A DNA stretch of 64,000 nucleotides from positions 16,495 to 80,494 of the forward strand of contig MNEL01000042.1 in the NCBI GenBank assembly GCA_001917665.1, given 5' to 3'. The notes beneath the pieces were generated by a model. It was not told the DNA's origin. It did not search any database and was given only the letters and a program-made list of their open reading frames with translations. Source of the DNA: Gemmatimonadetes bacterium 13_1_40CM_69_22. Lineage in GTDB: Bacteria > Gemmatimonadota > Gemmatimonadetes > Gemmatimonadales > GWC2-71-9. Shown piece after piece: positions 25,818-34,605 of the stretch. Position numbers and translations under genes: made by a program. Positions within the stretch are counted from its first letter, which is position 1; each line of letters starts with the position of its first letter.

Positions 25818-26420
25818 TCAGCGGTTTAAGAGCCAGGTGACAGGGACCTTGAACCCCTCGGCGAAGAAGTAGGAGGCGTTGCGGCGGAGGTTGGCGCGGA
25901 TCGGCGAATTGGGGGCGGGGGATGTGAACGGCACGAGTCCGAGCCGCGTCGCGATGATCTGGAGCCGGAGCATGTGAAATCCGTCCGAGACGAGCAACAC
26001 GCGCCGGCTGTCCCGGCCGCTGAACCAGCGCGCCACCCCGTCGAGGGATGCGGACGTGCTGGTGCCCGCAGGGAGCGCCAGCACCGCCACGTCGGGGAGG
26101 CCCGCCTTGACGAGGTAGTGGCGGCCCACCTCGGATTCGCTCACCGTGTCGCCCGTCCCGACGCCCCCCGTCACCAGCACCACGGGCGCGAGCCCACGTT
26201 GGTACAGGGCGGCGGCGTGGTCCAGCCGCGCCCGGAACACGGGCGAGGGCCGACCGTTGTACTGCGCGGCCCCGAGCACGACGATCGCGTCGGCGCTCGT
26301 CGCCTGGTCGCGGGCTGCGGCCAGGGCGGCGGCCACCACGACGGCGGCCCAGCCCAAGGCCAGCACGATCGCCAGCACGAGCGCCCCCGCGAGCTTGCGG
26401 GGCAGGGTCCAAAAGGGCAT
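25818..26420 (-). CDS. YdcF/DUF218 family membrane-anchored protein
   Basis: DAIVVLGAAQYNGRPSPVFRARLDHAAALYQRGLAPVVLVTGGVG...SESEVGRHYLVKAGLPDVAVLALPAGTSTSASLDGVA. Confidence 0.85.
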   Translation of the reverse strand: MPFWTLPRKLAGALVLAIVLALGWAAVVVAAALAAARDQATSADAIVVLGAAQYNGRPSPVFRARLDHAAALYQRGLAPVVLVTGGVGTGDTVSESEVGRHYLVKAGLPDVAVLALPAGTSTSASLDGVARWFSGRDSRRVLLVSDGFHMLRLQIIATRLGLVPFTSPAPNSPIRANLRRNASYFFAEGFKVPVTWLLNR

Positions 26421-26480
26421 GCAGGGAAAGACAACAGGGGAAAGGGGCAGAGGGAAGGGGCTCAGCGCTTGCTCCCCTCC

Positions 26481-27257
26481 TCACTGCTTCGTGAGCAGCT
26501 CCTCGAACAGCGCGAGTGCGCGCGGATCCTCGGACTGGCCCAGCCAGAACAGGGCCTTCTTGCGCACCCCCGGACTGGCGTGGGTGCGCGCGATGCGGAT
26601 CAGGGCCGGGACGCCTTCGTCACGCGGGCGCTGCGATAACGCGAACACGGCGCTTTCCTTCACGTCGAGCGCGACCGTGGTGTCGTCCAGCAGCTCGGTG
26701 AGACCGCGCGTCGCAGCCTCGCCCGCCGCCTGGCCGAGCCAGAAAACGGCCGACCGCCGCGTCTCGCGCGGCACGGTGGTCGAGCGTGCGAGGCGCAGCA
26801 GGTCGGGCCACACCGTCACGCTGTCCGCCAGGATGGCGGGGAAGACGGCATCGTGCCCGGCCTCACCGGCGCGCGCGGCGAGATCGAGGAGATAGCGCGC
26901 GGCCGCGGCGGCTGAGGTGGTTCCCAGATCCGTGACCTGGGCGTCGGCGGCGGGCCGCCAGGCGCCACCAACGTACGTTCGCACGCGGCGGATCTGGCCG
27001 CCGCGCTTCTGGAGCGCGACGCGAGCCGGCCCCGCTTCGCACGGGCAGCCGGTGTCATCGTCGGAGTAGCTGCCGAACGACATCCGATGCCGGCCGCAGC
27101 TACCGTCATCGCACTCGAGCGAGATGATGTTGCGGCCGTTGCCGCACACGCCGGCGCGGGTGGCGTAGGATAACCGCACCTCGCCGTCAGGCGCGGCCGC
27201 CACACGGTCGGCCAGGCCGCCTTGGAGGGCGAGCGCCACGACGAGCGAGGCGATCAC
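26481..27257 (-). CDS. HEAT-repeat domain secreted protein (paralog of the next gene)
   Basis: RRSAVFWLGQAAGEAATRGLTELLDD..VKESAVFALSQRPRDEGVPALIRIARTHASPGVRKKALFWLGQSEDPRALALFEELL. Confidence 0.8.
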   Translation of the reverse strand: MIASLVVALALQGGLADRVAAAPDGEVRLSYATRAGVCGNGRNIISLECDDGSCGRHRMSFGSYSDDDTGCPCEAGPARVALQKRGGQIRRVRTYVGGAWRPAADAQVTDLGTTSAAAAARYLLDLAARAGEAGHDAVFPAILADSVTVWPDLLRLARSTTVPRETRRSAVFWLGQAAGEAATRGLTELLDDTTVALDVKESAVFALSQRPRDEGVPALIRIARTHASPGVRKKALFWLGQSEDPRALALFEELLTKQ

Positions 27258-28804
27258 TGGTTGATGATCTCCAGGAGGACCTGCGCGGCGCGCGGGTCGT
27301 GCGACTGGCCGAGCCAGAAAATCGCCTTCTTGCGGAGCTCCTTGTCCGGCTCGGTCTTGGCGATCTTGATCAGGGCGTCCAGCGCCGCCGCCTCGTGGCG
27401 CTGCGAGTACACGAAGATCAACTGCTCCTTCATCTCTCTGTTCTGCATCCGGTCGTACAGCGGGGCGAGCTGGTCCAGGTCGGCGCCGGTCTGGCCCGCC
27501 CAGAACAGCGCCTTCTTGCGCAGCTCGATCGGCTCGCGCTCGTTCAGCGCGATGTCCATCAGCCAGCGCGCGTTCTCGGCGCCGCCCATCTGCGAGAGCG
27601 AGAAGATGACCTTTTCCTTCAAGTCGTCGTCGCTGAGCTTCGTGTACAGACCGCGCAGGAAGGCGGCGTTCTCGGCCGAGTGGCGCTGCCCCAGCCAGAA
27701 GATGGCTTTCTCCCGCACTGCGGAGGGAGCGTCCGAGCGCTCGGCGTAGACGCGGAGGATGTCGGCGGCCTTGGGGCTGTGCTGCTGCGACAGCGCGAAG
27801 ATCGCCTTCTCCTGCAGCTCCTGATCGCTGGACGTCTTGAGAATCGAGTCGAGCATCCCCACCGCGCGCTCGGTAGGCACCTGCGAGAGCCAGAACACCG
27901 CCTGCTGGCGCACCTCCGAGTCCGGGTCGTGCTGGGCGGCGTCGAGCAGGATGTCCTCGGTCTCGGCGGTTCGCTTCTGCGACACGATGAACACCGCCTT
28001 GCGGCGCAGCACCGTGGAACAGGCGTCGCGGCGGGCCAGCACCTTGCGCAGGATCGGCACCGCCTTGGTGGCGTCCATTTGCAGCAGGCCGTTGAGCGCA
28101 GCGATGCGCATGTCGTCGTCATCGTCGTCGCTCACGCAGCCCTTGGCATGCGTGGTATCCGTCTCCGGCCGGGGTTGCGCGTGCTCGCTGATCCACCGGC
28201 CCGCTTCCTCGTCGCCCTGCTTGGCGAGCGCCGTCTGGATGCGCGCGAGCAGTGCGTCGCCGTCCCGCAGGGTCGCTGCCTTGGGGTAGCGCCGCTGCTG
28301 GGTGACGAGGAGGCTGCGCGCCCGGCCGAGGTCGTCGTTCTTGTAGAGGGCGAACGCCGCCCAGTAGAGCGCGTCGCCCGCGCGGGTAGAGTTCGAGTAG
28401 CGACGGTTGAGATCACCGTACAGGTTCGCGGCGCTGGTGTAGTCACCGCGGTTGAACGCCTGCCGCGCGGCCCGCCACAAGGAGTCGGTGGGGTCCTGCT
28501 CGTCGAGTGGCTCGAACGCCGCGACTCCCTCGAACCCCTTCAGCGCCTCGAATCCCTCCAACGCCTCGAATCCCTCCAGTGATTCGAACCCCTGGAGCCC
28601 TTCGAGTCCTGCCAGCCCCTCGAGTCCCTGGAGCCCCTCGAGCCCCTCGAGCCCGGCGAGTCCTGTGAGTCCTTCGAGCCCCTGCAGCCCCTGCAGCGCG
28701 TCGACTTGACCGGCGAGCTGAAGCGCCTCCAGCCGCGGGCTGGGGGGCGCCGCCGGCCGCTGGATTGCCATGACGGCCGCCAACACGAGCTGCATCGTCT
28801 GCAT
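27254..28804 (-). CDS. HEAT-repeat protein with N-terminal Leu-x-Gly triplet repeats
   Basis: MQTMQLVLAAVMAIQ...ALQGLQGLEGLTGLAGLEGLEGLQGLEGLAGLEGLQGFESLEGFEALEGFEALKGFEG... then multiple [RK]KKAIFWLGQ HEAT units. Confidence 0.8.
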   Translation of the reverse strand: MQTMQLVLAAVMAIQRPAAPPSPRLEALQLAGQVDALQGLQGLEGLTGLAGLEGLEGLQGLEGLAGLEGLQGFESLEGFEALEGFEALKGFEGVAAFEPLDEQDPTDSLWRAARQAFNRGDYTSAANLYGDLNRRYSNSTRAGDALYWAAFALYKNDDLGRARSLLVTQQRRYPKAATLRDGDALLARIQTALAKQGDEEAGRWISEHAQPRPETDTTHAKGCVSDDDDDDMRIAALNGLLQMDATKAVPILRKVLARRDACSTVLRRKAVFIVSQKRTAETEDILLDAAQHDPDSEVRQQAVFWLSQVPTERAVGMLDSILKTSSDQELQEKAIFALSQQHSPKAADILRVYAERSDAPSAVREKAIFWLGQRHSAENAAFLRGLYTKLSDDDLKEKVIFSLSQMGGAENARWLMDIALNEREPIELRKKALFWAGQTGADLDQLAPLYDRMQNREMKEQLIFVYSQRHEAAALDALIKIAKTEPDKELRKKAIFWLGQSHDPRAAQVLLEIINQ

Positions 28805-29445
28805 CACAGTGCTCCTTGCGTACGCACCGGTCCGGGGCCGGCGGGGTTCGCCGTCCGCAACCGCAGCAGCACGCTGTGTTGTTCCAGTCCTTGGTTGATC
28901 AACTGCACATCTTCCGTGTCGCCGCCTGGCGGGAGCTGCGCGATCTGTGCGAGCACCAGCTCGAGGTCCTCGAGCAGGCCCTTCAGCCGGGCATCCGTGG
29001 CGGCGGGCGAATCGAGCATCAGGCGGGTGGTGGCCAGGAGGTCGCGGGCCTGCGCCGCGAACTGGACGTCCCGCTGCCCCACGCGGGTCTCCGTCCGAAA
29101 CCCGGTGAGCAGCGCCTCCGCGCGGGTGAGATACTGAGCCGCTGCGACGCGATACGCGAGTGCGCCCTGGTCGCTCGCGCCCGCCGTCGCGATCGGGGCC
29201 GGGCCCAGGCCCGTCGGGCGCGCTGTCCAGCGCCCGATGCCAATGCCGAGGGCGAGCACGGCGGCGATGCCGATGCCCCAGCGGACCCAGGGGGCCGCGA
29301 CGAGCACCCGCCGGCGGCGGCGCGCTTCGCGCACCGCCATGATGCGCCGCCACAGCTCTTCGCGTGGCGTCTCCGGCGGGCGATGATAGTCCTGCGCGGC
29401 ATCCCGCAGCAGCTGCTCGAACCGGTCTTCAGTCATGACACCCAT
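28804..29445 (-). CDS. Putative membrane anti-sigma factor
   Basis: One TM (WVRWGIGIAAVLALGIGIGRW), located directly downstream of an ECF sigma gene with overlap. Confidence 0.6.
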   Translation of the reverse strand: MGVMTEDRFEQLLRDAAQDYHRPPETPREELWRRIMAVREARRRRRVLVAAPWVRWGIGIAAVLALGIGIGRWTARPTGLGPAPIATAGASDQGALAYRVAAAQYLTRAEALLTGFRTETRVGQRDVQFAAQARDLLATTRLMLDSPAATDARLKGLLEDLELVLAQIAQLPPGGDTEDVQLINQGLEQHSVLLRLRTANPAGPGPVRTQGAL

Positions 29446-29975
29446 TCTCCTGCGAAGTCCGCCAGTGCCTCGCGCAACCTGGCGCGGGCACGCGACAACT
29501 GCGCCTTCGAAGTTCCCGTCTCGATGCCGAGCGCCGCGCCGATTTCCTCGTGCGTGTAGCCCTCGACGTCGTGCATCACAAACACTGTGCGGTAACCATC
29601 CGGCAACCCGTCGATCGCCACCGCGAGCCGTCGCTTCAGGTCCGGCTCGGCCTGTCGTCCGGGGCGCGAGACCCCGGTCGCCTCCGTGAGGTCGGTCTCG
29701 CGCCGTTGGAACCGCTTCACCTTCCGCAGCCCGTTGAGCACCACGGAGGTGGTGATCGCATGCAGCCAGGTCGAGAGCCGTGCCTCGCCCCGGAAGGAGC
29801 CGAGCCGCTCGAACGCGCGCACGAACGTGTCCTGGGTGAACTCCCGGGCCAGCTCGTCGTCACCGGACAGGCGGTAGGCCAGCCGGTACACGCGATCCAC
29901 GTGCGTGTCGTACAGTGCACGCTCTGCGGCGCCGTCCCCGGCGCGGACTCGAGCAATCAGTGCGCTTTCGTCCAC
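29433..29975 (-). CDS. ECF RNA polymerase sigma factor
   Basis: MDESALIARVRAGDGAAERALYDTHVDRVYRLAYRLSGDDELAREFTQDTFVRAFERLGSFRGEARLSTWLHAITTSVVLNGLRK...YRTVFVMHDVEGYTHEEIGAALGIETGTSKAQLSRARARLREAL. Confidence 0.95.
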   Translation of the reverse strand: MDESALIARVRAGDGAAERALYDTHVDRVYRLAYRLSGDDELAREFTQDTFVRAFERLGSFRGEARLSTWLHAITTSVVLNGLRKVKRFQRRETDLTEATGVSRPGRQAEPDLKRRLAVAIDGLPDGYRTVFVMHDVEGYTHEEIGAALGIETGTSKAQLSRARARLREALADFAGEWVS

Positions 29976-30074
29976 CGGGCTCCGAAACGGCGGTGACGGT
30001 TAACCCTGTGACACAGGGGGGGTTGAAAGGGTTGCGTGGCAGCGGGACGGGGGCGGGCAGCGCTCCCCCGGTCC

Positions 30075-30620
30075 CTAGCGCAGCAGAATCCGCATGCCGA
30101 TCCCGGTGAGCAGGGCGAGTAGGAACGACGCGAGGGTGCCGATCAGGAAGTACTCAGCGAACTCACGGTCCTCCAATGCCTTGAAGCGGGCGAGGGACTT
30201 GGCGGCGATGATCCAGCCGACCGCCGCGTATTCGCCCAGCAGCACCAGGGTGAGGGCCAAGGCACGCTCGAGGGCACCGATGGCCCGGCCGCGGGCGATA
30301 TCGATCGCGCCTGCAGTACGGTCGTCGTCGCGCCGCATTTGGAGCGTCGGCAGCTCGAGCACGGCCCGGATCACGACCATCCCGCGGCCGCACACGTACA
30401 AATAGCCCGTTGCGAGCAGCCCGACCCGGCCCCACCACAGGCCTTCGCTGCGCGGCACGACGAGTTGCGCGAGGTAGCCGCCCGCTCCGACGGCGGCGGC
30501 GACGATCACGGCTTCCACGAGCAGCAGGCTCGCCCCGCGCCGGCGGGTGTCGACCTGCGCCGGCCACAGCGTGGCGGCGAGGGTGTAGACGAGCAGCGGG
30601 ACGACGGACAGCGGGTTCAC
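30075..30620 (-). CDS. Membrane protein resembling the C-terminal half of DUF3307 proteins
   Basis: ALERALALTLVLLGEYAAVGWIIAAKSLARFKALEDREFAEYFLIGTLASFLLALLTGIGMRILL; lies next to satD-like gene. Confidence 0.6.
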   Translation of the reverse strand: MNPLSVVPLLVYTLAATLWPAQVDTRRRGASLLLVEAVIVAAAVGAGGYLAQLVVPRSEGLWWGRVGLLATGYLYVCGRGMVVIRAVLELPTLQMRRDDDRTAGAIDIARGRAIGALERALALTLVLLGEYAAVGWIIAAKSLARFKALEDREFAEYFLIGTLASFLLALLTGIGMRILLR

Positions 30621-31240
30621 AACGCCTCCTGCAGGGCTGCCTGGAACATCTTATCGCCGGCCGCGACGAGGGGCCAGGCCATGCGGCGCGCGAGGTGGGA
30701 GATGGCGCTGCGATCGACCTTGAGCTGGGCGGCGGCGAAGGCGGGCGGGCCGAGCCGGAGCAGGGTCGCGGTGCGGCGCTGGCGCGGCGTCCAGCTCCAA
30801 TACAGCGCGGAGTAGTAGCTCGCGAGCGGATCGAGGGCCGGCACGAAGCCGCCGAACCCGACGAGCAGACGCCGGCGCTTGGCGTGTTCCATGGCGGCCC
30901 GGGCGGCGTGGAAGCAGGGCCCGTCGACCTCGGGGGCGGTGGCGTGACGCTCGAGCCGGGTGGCGATGGGGCCGAGCCCGCAGGCGACGACCCACTCGAC
31001 CTCGGGGAAGCGAAAGTGCACCTCGTGCAGGAGCTCCCAGACCGGCCGCGCGGTGGTGAAGAGTGCCTGGAACTCGTCGCCCAGCGTGACGGCGAAACGG
31101 GCGGCGAGGGCGGTGCGCCAGCGGCGGTTGAACTCCGGGATGGCGCTGCGGAGCGCGCGTTGCAGGCGCGCGCGACGGGGCGGCGGCAGCGCGCGGGAGG
31201 CGACGGCGTCGGCGATGAGGGCGATATAGCTGTTGGACAC
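30617..31240 (-). CDS. SatD-family protein
   Basis: SNSYIALIADAVASRALPPPRRARLQRALRSAIPEFNRRWRTALAARFAVTLGDEFQALF...; C-terminal HTH-like FAAAQLKVDRSAISHLARRMAWPLV. GTG start. Confidence 0.75.
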   Translation of the reverse strand: MSNSYIALIADAVASRALPPPRRARLQRALRSAIPEFNRRWRTALAARFAVTLGDEFQALFTTARPVWELLHEVHFRFPEVEWVVACGLGPIATRLERHATAPEVDGPCFHAARAAMEHAKRRRLLVGFGGFVPALDPLASYYSALYWSWTPRQRRTATLLRLGPPAFAAAQLKVDRSAISHLARRMAWPLVAAGDKMFQAALQEAL

Positions 31241-31259
31241 TTTATGTCACATCTAGCGA

Positions 31260-31280
31260 TTGTGACGTATTACGTCACAA
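31260..31280. promoter_or_regulatory. Perfect palindromic operator candidate upstream of the satD-like gene
   Basis: TTGTGACGTA-T-TACGTCACAA; extra half-sites TGTCAC (31245), TGTGAC (31289), TGTCAA (31301). Confidence 0.6.
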
Positions 31281-31312
31281 AGTATCTATGTGACGGAAAA
31301 TGTCAACTGGGC

Positions 31313-31957
31313 TCACCGGGTGCCGAACAGCCGGTCCCCCGCGTCGCCCAGCCCGGGCAGGATGTAGCCCTGCGCGTTCAGCTCGCGGTCGAGCGCGGCG
31401 GCGAACACCGGAACGTCGGGGTGGGCCTGGAGCATGCGGCGCACGCCCTCGGGAGCGGCGACGAGGCAGAGGAACCGGATGCGCTGCGCGCCGGCGTGCT
31501 TGAGCGCGCCCACGGCGTCCACCGCGGAGCCGCCGGTCGCGAGCATCGGATCGAGCACGACGAAGTCGCGTGCGTCGCGCCCCTCGGGAATCTTGAAGTA
31601 GTAGTCGACGGGCTGGAGCGTGTCGTGCTCGCGGTAGATGCCGATGTGCCCGACGCGCGCTGACGGAATGAGCTGGGCGATCCCTTCCACCATCCCGAGG
31701 CCGGCCCGCAGGATCGGCACCAGCGCGAGCTTCTTCCCCGCCACCCGGGCGCCCCGCATCGACTCGAGCGGCGTCTCCACGTCGACGGGCTCGAGCGGCA
31801 GATCCTTCGTCACTTCGTACGCCATGAGCATCGCGATCTCGTTCACGAGCTGCTTGAAGTCGCGCGTCGTGGTGTGCTTGTCGCGCAGGATCGTAAGCTT
31901 GTGCCGGATCAGGGGATGATCGAGCACGGTGAGGTTGGGGAACTGGGGGTGGGGCAT
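31313..31957 (-). CDS. upp: Uracil phosphoribosyltransferase
   Basis: [48 protein letters not shown]...[17 protein letters not shown]. Confidence 0.95.
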   Translation of the reverse strand: MPHPQFPNLTVLDHPLIRHKLTILRDKHTTTRDFKQLVNEIAMLMAYEVTKDLPLEPVDVETPLESMRGARVAGKKLALVPILRAGLGMVEGIAQLIPSARVGHIGIYREHDTLQPVDYYFKIPEGRDARDFVVLDPMLATGGSAVDAVGALKHAGAQRIRFLCLVAAPEGVRRMLQAHPDVPVFAAALDRELNAQGYILPGLGDAGDRLFGTR

Positions 31958-32002
31958 GGCCGAGAAAGTACGGCGCGCTGCCCGACGACGCCACGGGGCA
32001 GG

Positions 32003-33067
32003 CTACGACCCGAAACGCGCCTTGAAGGTTTGACCGTAGGGCGTCGGCGTGCCATCGTAGCTCAGGATCAGGTCCAGCGGCTGGCCCCACACGTTCCACA
32101 CCCAGGCGAGGTAGCTTCCTTGCCGGGCGTCCATCCAGTCCATGAGCGCGGTGACGAAGGCACTGCCGCGGTCGCTCTCCCCCAGCTCCCCGAGCACGAG
32201 CGGCACCTGTTGCGCCACCGGTGCCGCGTCCGAGTCCCAGCACGGCTGGGTGTTGCACCAGCTGAAGTTGTAGACGTGCCACGACGCGACCAGATTGTCG
32301 AGCGGATCGGTGGGCTTGGACGCGAGCCAGCCCGAGAGACGCGCGGCGTACTGGACGCCGCCGAGCATGATGACGTTGGTCGCGCCGGTGCCGCGGACCG
32401 CGTCGACCAGCTCCTGCATCCCGGCCGCGGTGAAGCTCACCCCCCGGCAGGATCCGCCGTCGCGCCAACAGCGCCAGGCCTCCGGCGTGTCGGCGTTGTT
32501 GTCGGGGAACGGCTCGTTGAACAGGTCGAAGATCACGCTGGTGTTGCCCTTGTAGGCGGCGGCGACTTGCCGCCAGAACTCCGGTGAGTGGTCGCGGTTC
32601 GGCATCGGCGCCTGGCTGAGCGCCTTCGCCGTATCGGCCGCGCTCCAGTGCAGGTCCAGGATGACGACGAGCCCCGCCCGGTTGAGCAGGGCGACGTAGG
32701 CGGCGATCGCGCGGCGATAGCTGTCGCCGGAGTAAGCTGGTGCGACGCCGTTGATGCCGAGCCAGCAGGTCTCGTTGAGCGGCACGCGGACGGCGTTCGC
32801 TCGCCAGGACGCGATCGCCGCAACGGACGCGGAGTCCGAGCGACCGTCGAAGATGCCCCATCCCTGCGCGCAGGCGTACTCGGCTCCGGAGCGGTTCACG
32901 CCGCGCAGCCGGACGGGACGTGCAGTCGCGTCGACGAGCTGGTTGCCCCGCACGTGCAGCGTCGGCGTGCCATACGATGGTGGCGGCTCCTCTGTGGTGC
33001 CGGGGGGGCGGTTCTGGCAGGCGGTGAGCGCACCGATCGTCAGCACGGCGTAGAGCCGAGGGCGCAT
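32003..33067 (-). CDS. Secreted glycoside hydrolase family 5 (endoglucanase-like)
   Basis: VRLRGVNRSGAEYACAQGWGIFDG...NAVRVPLNETCWLG...VVILDLHWS...VIFDLFNEPFPDN: GH5 motifs including the NEP motif. Confidence 0.85.
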   Translation of the reverse strand: MRPRLYAVLTIGALTACQNRPPGTTEEPPPSYGTPTLHVRGNQLVDATARPVRLRGVNRSGAEYACAQGWGIFDGRSDSASVAAIASWRANAVRVPLNETCWLGINGVAPAYSGDSYRRAIAAYVALLNRAGLVVILDLHWSAADTAKALSQAPMPNRDHSPEFWRQVAAAYKGNTSVIFDLFNEPFPDNNADTPEAWRCWRDGGSCRGVSFTAAGMQELVDAVRGTGATNVIMLGGVQYAARLSGWLASKPTDPLDNLVASWHVYNFSWCNTQPCWDSDAAPVAQQVPLVLGELGESDRGSAFVTALMDWMDARQGSYLAWVWNVWGQPLDLILSYDGTPTPYGQTFKARFGS

Positions 33068-33140
33068 GGTACGAATGCTAACGCCGGAGCCTACTTGGCG
33101 TCCGGCCGCCGGCTTTCTATGTTCCGAGCCCGCGAGGTGA

Positions 33141-33213
<73 letters not shown>

Positions 33214-33364
33214 CTTTCAGCACATGCAGTTAGCGCAAGCCCGCCGCGCGGCTGTATCAACCCTGTGTCCATCGGGATTCGCGCACGGAGGACCCGCGCG
33301 AGCAAGCGGCGCTCACGCGGCTGCTTGACTCGTTATTGACAGGCAGATCGTAGTTTCGGGCGTT

Positions 33365-34045
33365 ATGGGTGCTCGAGCCCCCTTTGTCGCCGCGCTGTTT
33401 GCCGTTACTTCCACCGGCGCTGCTTCAGGTCAGGCGACGGGGTTGCCGGTGTATCACCGCTGGATCTTCGACGGCACCGCGTTCGCGCTGGACTTGGGCT
33501 TCGACGCTGGCGACCAGTCCAAGGGTCAGATTTCGGTGAGTGCGTTCACTGCCGGACTTGCTCGCAAGCCGTTTGCCTTCACGGCAACGTTGGCGCACAA
33601 CAACGACACCGCGGACGGCATTTCGGGCGGTATCTCGGCCGGGATCGTGGCCCGCCCAAACGAGTGGGCCGCGCTGGGTGCGGCGCAGGTGGACGCCGGG
33701 TTTTCGGCTTTCGGGGGCGTGAGGCGCATCCGCGTGCCTGTTAGCGTCGCTATCCCTCTCCTCGCTTGCTCAGGAAAACGCTTCGCCCTGATCGTGTGGG
33801 GGCGCGGGGGGATGGACGCCGAGCGAGTGTCGCGCACCGGCCAGAGCGCGACGACGAGTTACCTGCTCGGTTACGGGTTCGGCATGGACATGGAGTTGCG
33901 GAACGGCCTAGGCTTCCAGTTCGCGTTCGGGGGACAGATGGTGCGCGGCCCGGATCCGCAGCTCGGCTCCCTGGGGCTTCACTTTTCCACGAGATCGCTT
34001 CCACGGATCAGGCCGTCTGACGCTGGGGAAGGCTGCCGACTCTAG
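33365..34045 (+). CDS. Secreted hypothetical protein (possible beta-barrel)
   Basis: Signal peptide-like MGARAPFVAALFAVTSTGAASG; alternating amphipathic pattern; no family recognised. Confidence 0.6.
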   Translation: MGARAPFVAALFAVTSTGAASGQATGLPVYHRWIFDGTAFALDLGFDAGDQSKGQISVSAFTAGLARKPFAFTATLAHNNDTADGISGGISAGIVARPNEWAALGAAQVDAGFSAFGGVRRIRVPVSVAIPLLACSGKRFALIVWGRGGMDAERVSRTGQSATTSYLLGYGFGMDMELRNGLGFQFAFGGQMVRGPDPQLGSLGLHFSTRSLPRIRPSDAGEGCRL

Positions 34046-34176
34046 CGCGCCGGGGTAGCGGCTCCGCCTCACGGTCTAGGCGACGTCCACGCGTTTGCCG
34101 GATCGAACAAGCCTGTGAGCGAGACGATGCAGCCGCGTGACCCTCGTCACGCCGCGCGCGCTCCGCCCGGTCCATC

Positions 34177-34467
34177 GTGGTACTAATGAATGCCCGGCCC
34201 CCGACGGTTCTCGTCGTAGACGACGACGCGACGCGCGCTGGACAGCGTCTGTCGGGACTCGCCCTCTACCTGGTCATCGTGAATCGCTGGCCGGCGCTCG
34301 ACGGGCGGATAGCGATCATGACGGCGGACCCGGACGCCGCGGACGTGCGCCGTTGGTTTCAGCTCAACCGCTGCCCTGTCTTCCGCAAGCCGTTCCGTGT
34401 CGATCTCCTCGCCGGCTGGCTGGCGGCCGCACTCCGCCCCACCCGCCGTCGGGTTGGGGAGGGCTGA
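34177..34467 (+). pseudogene. Internally deleted response-regulator receiver domain fragment
   Basis: PPTVLVVDDDA (N-terminal receiver) runs straight into GLALYLVIVNRWPALDGRIAIMTADPDAADVRRWFQLNRCPVFRKPFRVDLL (C-terminal receiver); the phospho-Asp region is absent. Confidence 0.55.
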
Positions 34468-34505
34468 ATGCGGTCTGTCGCGCGGGCGGCACATGTTGCA
34501 GGCTG

Positions 34506-34602
34506 TGTCGGCGCGACCGCGCGACGTCGTTCCTGATCTACTGGTGTTGTCCGCAGCGCGACATTCTGGTCCCGCTTTCGGCGGTGTGTCGCCAACGCGA
34601 CA
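34506..34602. promoter_or_regulatory. Array of TGTCGC-N4-GCGACA-like operators upstream of a Crp/Fnr gene
   Basis: TGTCGCCAACGCGACA at 34587-34602; TGTCCGCAGCGCGACA at 34548-34563; weaker TGTCGGCGCGACC at 34506. Confidence 0.55.
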
Positions 34603-34605
34603 ATC

